From assembly GCA_032209605.1 (NCBI GenBank), contig JASFXZ010000003.1, positions 31,646,762-31,710,761 of the forward strand: a stretch of 64,000 nt of DNA. Direction: 5' to 3'. Numbering within the stretch: position 1 is the first letter of the stretch; each line of letters opens with the position of its first letter. A program made the translations under genes and the position numbers. Positions 25,801 through 37,800 of this stretch are shown one piece after another. This DNA comes from Mactromeris polynyma. Lineage: Eukaryota > Mollusca > Bivalvia > Venerida > Mactridae. Below the pieces are notes generated by a model. That model saw only the letters and a list, made by a program, of their open reading frames with translations. It was not told where the DNA came from and searched no databases.

Positions 25801-28800
25801 GAAATATCAGCTGTTTTTTCCCAATTTTGACCATTTTCATGTGAATATTCCCAATATAATGGACATGGGTAAAATTTAACCTTAAAGACAATGAAAACCC
25901 CCGAAAATGCCGGTTGTTATTGGATCATGAGACTTTCAACTAATATTCTCCTATTGTGAGTGTGCATTTATGTCCTTGATAAAAGTACCTAACGAATCTT
26001 GTAGAAATGATCAACTACTGAACTATACATGCCAGTAGTTGAAGTTGGGTTAAATGTGCAGGAAATTAAAACAGTTTCGTAGTCTTGCTATTTAAATTAT
26101 CTTATCTCTTATACTGGTAATCATTATATCTGTATTTACATCCGGGCTGTCAGGTAGAGGAGTTACAATCAAAATTGTTTGTTTATGTTTAAAAAAGGGA
26201 TGGGAATATTTTATTATGTGTGCCAGCATGATTTTAGTCAATTATATATACTTGATTTGAGTTTATTTCCATTATCCAGTTTACAATTTTACCAACCAAT
26301 GATAGAATGTTCAAACGAAATACGGTTAATCAGTTAGCAGCTGATGTTCCTAGTTTAAGAGGTTGTAAGATGTAAGCTATCCCATATCATTCTCCTCGTA
26401 CAAGTCTGGTATTACTGGTCCCTAGTATGACTAGGTACTCTGCCAGATCTCAGATGAATAAAAACAATTGTAACATGTGACACTCCTACACACTTGACAT
26501 TCTGCACATTTTAGTGTTAAATAGGATGTCTACGAAAGGCAATTTTGGTATTTGAATATTATTCAAATATTCTAACATTTGACTTTCATCCATCCAGTGG
26601 TTATATGTTTGTCATCTCCATTTCTGCTTGCACACATATGATATATAGTTTGTAGTTAGTGCTTGATTTCGACAAAAGCTTTTTACCAGCAATATGAAAT
26701 CTTAAGTGTTGCATATTGTAACTTATTAATGAAAGTGAAAGCAAATTGAAATGCCTGTATATCTGTCATTATATTCCAGCGGGATTCCTGCTTAGTCAAT
26801 GCAAAGTCTAATTTATGTCGACTGCGTGTCAAGCTTTGGTGTCGATAGGGTAATAGGTTATGGACGATTGCATCAAAATTGTGAATAATTTGTTGTACTG
26901 AACTGTACACATTGGATGCAAATTATTAGGAGTAGCCCAACTCTAGTTCATTATATAGACTTGTGTCAAGTTAAATGCTCTGATAGATACATTTCTGTGT
27001 TTTAATAATAATACATTTGAAATTCAAAGTTTAATTTTAGTGTTTTTATGTTTTAAACTGATCACTGAAGTTGTAAAATTTCCCGCAATTACCCGAATAA
27101 TTACAGGGCCTAATTTAGTGTCATCACCAAAGTGTAAAATCTCTTTTGCCCCCAAATAGACAACATGACATGTCAGTTAACATATGTAAACATGATTTTG
27201 ACAATTATTGTTGCGCGTAACATGTCATTCAACTTGATGCTGCCCATCATTGAAAGTTAATACACTTCAAGTCTTATATTCAACTTTTATATTGAAAATA
27301 TATATTTTTATCAAATTCCGAATTAGTATTTGAATATTCGGACATATGAACACATATTTGTTGACATCCCTAGTATTGATTGGTTCAAACATTTTAATCA
27401 ATCACGTTTTTTCATACTTTTTATACACTTTTGTTGCAGATTCGTAACTATGCTTGTCCAGCCAAGATAGTAGTTACCCTGGTTACCGATGAGACTATAC
27501 CAAAGGCACACGCCCACAAACTTGTTGGAAAGAACTGTACTGATGGTATATGTCAGGTGGATGTCAAGATGGGCACACCACAAATACAGTAAAATCATTA
27601 TTTATTTCATTAATTTACACATTTTGTTCATGTTTCTTCAAACCCTATGGGCTCTACCCGGAACGGAAAATCTTGTTTGGAATCAGCTCACAATGATCTT
27701 TAATGATCATGTTTATACTTTTGTCAACTGATAACGTAAAATAATATACCTGTCAAAGATTCATTGGGTTGTAAGTGTAGGCTATGGAGATCGTCAGCAT
27801 CATCTGAACTAAAGTTTTTCAAAAGGTTTCCTGCTGTAGGGATGCTGTCATTTGCATAGATTAGACTCTCACAATAGTAACAGCATAGAAAAGGAAGGCA
27901 AAAACTCTTTGAAGGTAATCCATTGCATGAAGTTATTCCAGCTTTCAGCTTTCCAAGTTAAGTTGGATTCCATTTTGTTTAAACAAGCATTTACTATGCA
28001 CATACCTCTTAATTGATTTAAAGACAATGTATATCTGTAATAATATTTCATCCTCAGTACCCAGGCTATTCAAAACATATATGATACCCTGGGCAAATTC
28101 GCTAGCTAAACTTTGTTATGCATGAATATTCATTAGCATTTCTCGACCTATGAAATGGATGATTTCGACAAAATGGTGACCATTGAAAAAAAGTGCAATT
28201 CGAAAGCCGCGATCTCATTGGATCTCTCAGCACCACGATTTCATCCATAACTCCTCGGCAATTTCCGTGTCGAATGAGGTGTGTGTCATACGGCCAATCA
28301 AGCGGCTGGATATTACCTCATTTATTATTATAAGTAAGAGATTTTTACAGAAATGCTAATGAATATTCATGCATAACAAAGTTTAGCTAGCGAATTTGTC
28401 CAGGGTATCATATATGTTTTGAATAGCCTGTGTACCGAGGATGTATGTATTTGTGTTCAAAGGTTTCCGAGTCTCTGTATCCAACATGTGACGAGAAAGA
28501 AAGCATCGAAGGTTTTAGAGGAGAGAATACGAGAATCTATTATAGAAGACAAGAAAAGACAGAGTAGGAACTGGAATCTCAATGTTAAACTTTCAGGTAA
28601 CTTTCTGTTAAATCTACAACTGTAATCTCCTGTATACGAGGGGTGTCCCAGAATTACGTGGATTTTTGCTTTGTTTAATTTATCTATGAACAAAATTTGA
28701 TAAAATTTGGCAGACACAAAGCCTTAACTAGTAGCTTTTGAATTTGAGCATTATTTTTATAATGATATGTACAGAACTTATTTTAACGGTCACTATAGTA

Positions 28801-31800
28801 ACCAACCTTCGCTGAGGCAGGGCAGGTCATGATTTTAAAATCTATTGCGATCACTAGAAGTCGATATCATCTGTAATAATAAATAAATTTTGGCGCGACG
28901 TGGTGCATACCTCACATGACGTCATTTCGACGGATTCTGAAAATACTGATGTCATATCCGTCGGAAATGTTGTTTTGTGATACAAGTTGTGCGAGCGATG
29001 GTTAAAAACAACGTGCAAAATATGACGTCAACTGATTAATCAGAACACCGCACAATCATAAAACTTGGTGTAAATCTCTGTAAAACACCCTACGCAGACT
29101 CGAGATATACTACAAGAATCAGCTATTAAGCCAGCCGTATCGTGATCACTGGTTTTCAAATGGCACAAACGGTTCAAAGATGGAAGAGACTACATAAATG
29201 ATGACATGGGTCATGGACGCAAGGCAACGCTGGATATGACGTCAGTTGCCAAAATCAAGGGCGTCATTGATCAAGATCGCAGTTACACAGTGCGCGATAT
29301 AAGTGACCTCACTGGAATAAGTCGAGGATCTGTGCATAGATTCTTGACATGTTTGCTCAGTGGATAGCAAGAAATGAAAAGTGTATGCGGTGCAGTGGAG
29401 ACTACATTGAGAAAAAGAAACAGCGACGTTGAACTTATCAGTAAAAATCTCCAACGTTACAGTGACGTCGTAGCATCATGATGACCTGCCCTGCCTCCGG
29501 TACCCCTGTGTACTTTAAATGACTATCAAATCTAAGCCAGGTAACATACATCTCTGAAATTGTGTGTACCTGTTGAATAAAAGTGTGGCCTGCTGCTGGT
29601 ATTTTTTTTGTGTCTTTATCTTTAACCATTTGCAAGTTATAGCAAAAGTCCATGTAAATCTGGGACACCCCTCATATATCCAAACCATTTAGTCTTTGTA
29701 AGAATCAGAGTTGTATACTTCAACATTCAGCTCAGTCGATAAAGTGCTTGACTGGCAGTCTTGTAATCGGTTCAAATGCCAGGTGAGGATTATGTTCTTG
29801 GGGACAATTTGACTGAAGATAATACATTCAATGTCATTTGTCATTCACCTCAGATTTGCAGAATAACAGGTATGTACTGGTTGGTAATCCAGCAGCACTG
29901 ATTAGGTCAACCGATCACTGCACAAAAGTGTTAATAAAATGACTTAGAACTCCAACACAACCTACAATTAGCCAAATATATCATCATGTACCCGTACCTG
30001 TTATCTAATGTACATTTCGTGCAATTTACACTGGAAACCAACTTTTTTGGTCATGAGCAAAAGACATTGCTGATGAGAATTTGTGTCAGATTTGTTTAAA
30101 ACCCTGTCAGATACTTTTTCATATAAAAGTTTCAGTTTGCATTTGAATCCGATTGACTTGATTTCTAGTATACTTTTATTTTCTTCCTATGTTTTAAGTT
30201 AATGAAATTTCCAATTGTTGGCCTTGTTTATAAATACTGATGTTATACTATTGCTTTGTAATCATCCTACGTTACCTGAGTTTTGTCATGAATTTATCCT
30301 CAAAATATTAAAATTGCACCTGTTTTCTGAAATTGTATACTTCAAATTGAAATTGTATCACAGTGAATATTTGAAATTTGTGTAATAATATGAAAAGAGG
30401 CAGGTTTAATTGTATTTTAATGGTTTTATGGTGTTATGTTGGATGGATGATTGCGGTTTGGTTGTTACCCTCGGGAAATATATGTATGGTAATGATAGGT
30501 TCATGTATCACCTTGATACTAATTGTGGCCATTTACTTGTATTGACATAACAATCTTATATGTAAAATGTACAAAAGTAATACAAACTCTGATTCAGAGG
30601 ATTATAAAAATTATTGAAATGATTTAGCATAAAACCCGTTCATGCATAGAACTCTTGTTTACTTAATCTATGTTGATAAAGTCCCAGCAGTAATCTGTTA
30701 TCCGATGACCACAGGAGATTGTTAATGTATTCTTTCCCTTTATTCCTTCTAGATTCTCTCATACATATTCTGTAAAATGGGCAAAGGGAGAGAACTCTAG
30801 ATGGGATAAAGGGGAAAGAACTTGTGACAATCTCCTGTGCATTTAACTGCTACCTGTTGATTATTGATGTATGTATTACAGGGAATGACATGCAGCAAAA
30901 TGTCTTCTCTGCCTTTTTTATCCCATACTTTCCAATAGCTTGTATCGATTAACCTGTAAAAGAGTCATGTTTATAATACAACATCTATAGTTTGTTTCTA
31001 GTTACGTGAAAACGGTTGAAACCAAATTTCAGGCGGTCAGCTAATGAAAACATGTTCTAGAAAATATCGACGAATCGACAAAGGGTTCACAATATTGGCA
31101 TTCTCAGCTAATTTTGAATCAACAGAATATGTACCAAATTATTTAGTCTTGATTATAATGAAAGCAGTGCTCTTATTTGGATCAATCTCAGATCCTCTTC
31201 TTGGAAAAGCCTGTCCTGGTATCTTATAACTAGACGTGACCTTGACCTTTGTGGTATTTGTTTGACTTTATTTTGAGTAACTTCACCCTGTTGTTACTTG
31301 ACAGGAAACATTAGCATTTCATATTATTTGTTATGAATGTCATTCAATCATAACCTCTCAAATAATGAACTTGAGACCGTCTTTAATAAAGTATACATTT
31401 TTTTGTGTTAGTGTGTGTGCGATTTGTTTACAAACAGTGTTTAACTGTAGAGTGCTTTGAATCAGGAAGTGAATACTGTGAATTCATGCGTAGTTACTAT
31501 TTATAGTACGCGAAACTTAATCCTTGTATGTTACTATTGTTATATCATAAAATACCAAGACTTTGTAAATGTTTCCCGTATTTACTGATATTCAGGTGTA
31601 TTGTAAATTTACCAAAACTCAAAATTTTCGGGGGAATTTGTTGACAAATGTACCGATATCTTTGTACTGATAAATATTTCCTGCCACCACTCCTTTTCAG
31701 TTTAACTTGTATGTTCTCGAAAATTCTATATTTGAAATAAAGTACTTTTCCTCTTGACTGTTACATCGGTGTGAATGCACTTTCTTTAAACAATGGGAAG

Positions 31801-34800
31801 TGACTTCTCATCCATTCATTTAATTACACACATTTTTTTAATGGCACTTGTATATCGCTTAATGATAGGAGTCCGAATGTCATGGATAGAAATGGTATTG
31901 ATTCATAAAAGTGTGTTGCTCAAATATCAATACAGAGTTTAAAATATTGATACTGCTGAAATATCTAGTTTGTTTACCTGGTGGTAGCTACCGTAAGATT
32001 TTTCCATAATTCAGGCTTGTCAATAAAAGCCAGGAGCCAGTTTTGGGTGTTAAAACAGTATTTATGTAGCATCACTGGGAAAAACATCAATTAAGACCTA
32101 TTCAATCTTACTTTTCTATTCCTATATACAAGTGCCGATAATTTGATATATACTCTATACATTTGGCTGGATATGTAGATACACACTAAGCCATCAATGA
32201 CACCATTGCTTAATGAATATACAATGTAGTTATAAGGAAACATCTGAGTTGTGTTTTTTAGAGGTAGGGGAAATAAGCAAGAAAAGCTAGCCAATGTAGA
32301 ATAGTAGCCGTCTAAAAAACGCTTGAACAATTCGCTAGCTACAAAATGGCGCGCGCCAGACCACACGACACTGTTCCGCATGGACGCCATTTTGTTTAAC
32401 AAAGCTAGCACTGTCAAAACACGCTAGCTATCTAAAGATAGGTGCTACTTTCCCTACGTTTAAGAAACGGCAGCGCTACTTTCCCTACCTAGCGCTAGGT
32501 AGAATTCTACTTTTCCTACCTCTAAAAAACGCACCTCTGGTGAACTTATAAGCTGTAAGAAATAGGTGCATACAAGAATAAAATCACCTAGATTTGATGA
32601 CGGTATCCTTGTAGGATGTGGTTCGATGTGTATTTGTATTAAACGATTTAATGTAACCATAAAACTTGAATACAAATGAAGTTTGCTTTGGTTTGGTTGC
32701 TCTATAAATTATTTTGTGAATAGTTTAATATGTAAATGAATGCTCTGTTGCTAAAGATGTTAACTTGTAAATGTACTGCGGTATTTTTCAATTTTTGCAC
32801 TCACCAAGCTAGATTTGTCACATGTATGCAATTATTTAACATCGAGACATGTTTACTGTTATTTTCTCTTCCCCCTAGTATTTCTGGTAATAATGAATTC
32901 ATCATACATTCATAATGAAGCTTTTTCTTGAAGAACAGTATTCTGTTGTATATTGTTTTTCTTGTCTTTTGTTCATGTGTATTAGATATTGACATTTTTG
33001 TTGGTACATTTATATTCATTGAATATGGCTCATGTAGAAGGTTAGGTATTAACAAATAATCTAATAGAATAAAATGAATGACTGTGTTTTCAAGTTGTAA
33101 ATGTCATTAATTCAAATATTTCATTACCACAGGACATTTGTGAAGGCAGTGGTAATATACTGCTAGGGGAGATAAGTACTGAGAGGAGTTTGTACCAGAC
33201 CAACTATGCATGGATTTAGAATATTTTAACACAGAGATAAACAAACAATAAAGTGGTATTTAATTCTATTCATCATATATTCATGTATTTACCACTTCAG
33301 ATGAGGAAAATAAGAGGGCAGAGCAGGAAGCACAGAATCAGGCCAAAGGAATGCAATTAAATGTTGTACGCTTATGTTTCCAATGTTACCTGGTTGACAA
33401 CGATCAAAATATTGTGGCTGCCCTTCCTTCAGTCGTGTCTGACCCGATATATGATAGCAGTAAGCATTTCATTTTATTTTGGTATTAAATTTTGCCGCTA
33501 TGTGTTTGTGATTGAATGATAGGCTTGTCTGTTTGAATTTACGTTCTTTGGTGATCTTATAACATAGATTATCTAGTCTCTAAAAATGAGATTAATGCAT
33601 TAGGAATGCCCACAAGTACATGCGAACTTGCCTCAAGCATCGTTGTTAATTTCTTTTAAAAAGGATTTGTACATATAATTATGTGAATTAGGATTCTTTC
33701 CATTTTGATATAAGCATTAGAGAAAACATGTATTAGTCTAAAAAGGAACTTTTCCTTTTCTTTGACAAATATTAAAGGGTCTTCTTTAAGCAGAGAAACT
33801 GATCAGAACTGCCAAGCGGACAAATATCATAAATTACAATGTTTCAGTTGATTTTAAATGAGGAAGTATTGTATAAGTGTCAGTTTTAAGAATTTACAAC
33901 GCAGTTAATGTGTGTGTCAAACTTTCCTTTCCTGTTAGTTATTTATTTGTTTCAACTGATACGTTAATTTGATTCCATATGTTGAATTATGAATGAGGAC
34001 AATTTCTAACCATGCATGGCAAGGTGCGTGTTGTTCAGTGACAGTTTGACTGAAGATAATGCATCCAAAGTCATTTGTCCTCCACCTCTGAACTCTAATT
34101 GATGTGGACAGTTTGTCAGTTGTATTTGGAGGAGCAGGTTACTACTGGTTGGTAACCCAGGGGCACTGGTTATGTCAACAGACCTCCATATAGAACTGCA
34201 ATACTGTTGAGTAAATGCGTAAAGTCCGATACAAACAAACTGTCATCATGCAGTATTTGAAGTTTGTACATATCATACGCATGTAACATGCACAGAGAAA
34301 ATAAAACATTTTAATGTCAATTTGTTTCCATATTTCTTGACATTGGTTGTATTTATAAAGTTTTACCCATTCTAATGCAAAGAGGGTAATCATTGAAAAA
34401 ATTCCGATCAAATTTTAATTTAAGTCTTATCTATCTTGGGCCTGTCCAGTCAGGGCATTCAACAGTCAATCATTGGATTGTAGGTTGGAGCCTTGGGTAT
34501 GGTGTCTGTTCTCTGTGACAATATGGCGGAAGATAATAATTATGTGCAAAGTCATTTGTTCTCCACTGATTTATGTGGGGAAGTTGTCAGTTGCTTGCGG
34601 AAGAACAACTCAGTACTGGTTGATAACTCGGGAGTACAAGCAGTTTAACTGATGGCAATACTGAACATAGTGATGACAGTTGACGTGGAGCTCCAACAAA
34701 ACTTATTTATCTCCCTTGAAACTAGTACACTAAAATTTCATTAAGAGTATAGCATTATAGTGCAATTTCTGCATTCACACTTCTACACTTATTTTTACAG

Positions 34801-37800
34801 AGGCCCCAGGTGCCAATGCCTTAAAGATCTGTCGTATGGACAAATACAGTGGTTGTTGCACCGGCAATGATGAAGTCTTCTTGCTTTGTGAAAAAGTACA
34901 AAAAGGTGATTGTATGGAAATTTTGAACAAATATTTCTAAATGAAATGAGGTTAATTCCATCATGATTTCTGTAGTTTAGATTGTACTGTAAACCAATTT
35001 TGTTTCGCGGATACAATATTTTGTGTTTCACTGACTCCCGGTGGTTTTGCCGATATTTAAGTTTGGGTATTGCATTCACCCGCAAATTCCGTGAATATAT
35101 TATCGCATCAGTATAGATCTGTCTTTGCCCCCGATGTCCAGTAACACAACTGTTGATATTTAACTTTATTTACAGAAATAAGTCTTTTTGTGCTGGTCCT
35201 GATCAGTTCTCCTTCACACAAGCCCGTTCGTTAGCAGATTTTTTAGTTGAAATCACAATATAAAACTTACTCTCTGTCATAAAATTACTTTACTACTAAG
35301 TGTTAAGATGTCTGTACGGCAATTTTTTACGCCAACTAAATCTCAGAATTCTGATGGTACATCTACTAGTACCACCTTGTCAGATCCACTGGATAATGTA
35401 CTGCCATCCACAAGTGGTTGTGATTCTGTGAATACTGCAAATGAGTCGGTAGACCCCAGTATATGTGAAACTATTGCCTTTCAAATAGCATCCAGATCAA
35501 GGGAAACAACAAATGTTCCCGTTTTTCAAAGTTGGTTCATTTTAGGGACAATTTATGTTCATGGGTTCGTACCAACCGCAGAAACTGCTAACTTAAAATG
35601 CCCAAAATCTTTTCTAGTTTTATAGTATATGACCTCTTGTGTTATAAAGCCTACTGTTTGTTATATTGTTATACACATATTTTATAACAAGAGATAGACA
35701 TGATAAATGGAGATATAATTCCTTGAATTTTGAGGCTCATCTGTAAATGTTTTTTTCTGTCTTGTTTCTATACATTTGTTATCCATTTGTCACATTTGCT
35801 AGCTTATTTATTAAAGCCTTTTAACAGATTGTTGTTGTAGTTTCGCTCCGGGGGCATACAGTGAAACCTCATTATTTCTGTTGCATTATGTCAGTTTGCA
35901 GTTTTCTTATTCCCTTTGATTTGATTCTTATTTGTACATATCGATTCTTGTTTTTTCTGCATGTTTATAATCTGCTTACACATGCTAGCAGACTTAAATG
36001 AAGTTAAACTTTATTTTAAGGGTTAATGTTTTAAGGGAAGTAATCCCAGTTTTATTTCAGTGTTATTCAGCAGTTACTTCCCTTTACATATATTATTTAA
36101 CTATGCACTCTGTTAGTTTCTTGTAGATATTAAATGGTTTGTCAAATTCAATGTTCTTGTTTACTTAGAAAATTTGGTTTTCTATATTTTTTTAAATATG
36201 AATATTATTTATTAATTGTTACTTTCTTTGAAAATATTTGGGATATTCATGAACTAACTTCGTCCTAATGTTTGATTACACACTGCCTTATTGGCTCATT
36301 TATGAACAGTGAACCATGAATGATTACATTCATCGAACAAAATGCTGACATTTGCAATTTTTCCTGACCATGCAACTTACTTGTTTTAAACAGTTGGCAC
36401 CACTGGAGATTGTCAAAGAGTTCTCTCCCTTTATCCCTTTGCGAGTTTTCTCCCTTTATCCCTTCTAGAGTCCATGTATATAATGTACTACTATAGAATG
36501 GATAAAGGGAGAGAACTCTTGACAATCACCTATGGTTTGCACTGAGGTGAAATTGCTTAATTATTGTATTCATGTCGGCTGATTAAGATTTCTACTCACT
36601 GAAATTTCTTCTTGAATAAAAAATCTGGTTGTATTTTCCGTTAAAGATGTATCTGACACATATGAACATAAAATATTTGAACGGGCTTCATTCTGTATTG
36701 TTGCTACATTGGCTAACACATCTTTCGTACAATCAATTGCTCAGTATAACCAATTCAAGAATCTCGTTTAATTAGCTACACATGGACAAAAAACGCTAAA
36801 ATTCCATTTTTTTAATTTATAAATATTACATCAAAAATTCCGACAAATACAAAGGAAAACATTGTATTCTTTAAAAATGCATATTTATTGGTGTCTTAAT
36901 TATTTTTCATGTTTGTTTAGGTAAAAAATGACGAAATATGAGCATAATATTGCTTTCAAGTTAATTTTTGCATATGTTCCTACAGTCTGTTGTAGGTAGG
37001 TGGAATAATCTTGAGCAACTTAGGAACGTCTCCAATCCAAGACAGAGAAATGATTCTTTTAGATTAAACTGTTTTATGAATGACATTCATTTTGATGTCT
37101 GTGCACTTGATCTCCTTTTTTCTGTAAAATCATGTAAATTTTATAGCAGTTTGAAATCATGAATTTTGATTGAAGTGGTAAGTGTTCGATAAATATTCAG
37201 ACACCATAAGTCTTGTTCAATATTTTGCTTTGATATATTTATTGAGGAATCCTGGGAATTGCCATCCTAGATGATATTGAAGGGGAAGTCTTGCTGTACC
37301 CCAGTGTGTGGCTCCTTTTTTGTACTGCTTTATAAGGCTGCAACTTTCAATTAAGTTTTGTTGTCATCTAAATTAACCATGATATATAATATATATAATA
37401 TTTATCATTGTTCTTTATCCACCATTATGTTGTCTAGTCCTATATGTCAACAAATGATTTATATTTACATCTTTGCTAGAAATGATGGACCAATATTGCT
37501 CAAATTTCACATAGATGATAATTATACTGACCTCTAAAATTGAGGTTTCAATCACGACAATATTGAAAAACATGTACTTGAAAGCAATATTCAGAATTGA
37601 AAAAAGTTTTTGGAATGATAATTGATTGACACTACAATGTTTGATTTGTTGAAAAACATGGCTGCCAGGGGCTTGGGCAGAAGCTGGTGTTGTTTTTTTA
37701 AATCTTTGTTTTCTGTAGGAGTCTTTAAAGGGTCTATTCTCTGTAATTATTGACCAGAATTTGAAATTGTAGATAAATGAATTTCCCCTGACCTACCCAT

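Noticed and set aside
25004..25815. CRISPR-like regular repeat
   Set aside because: The units are contiguous with no unique spacers, and the context is an animal intron; it is a minisatellite.
35308..35625. 105-codon open frame starting [11 protein letters not shown]
   Set aside because: Its Ser/Thr-rich composition hints at the N-terminus of a transposon-derived protein, but no domain was recognised and no continuation found; left unannotated.
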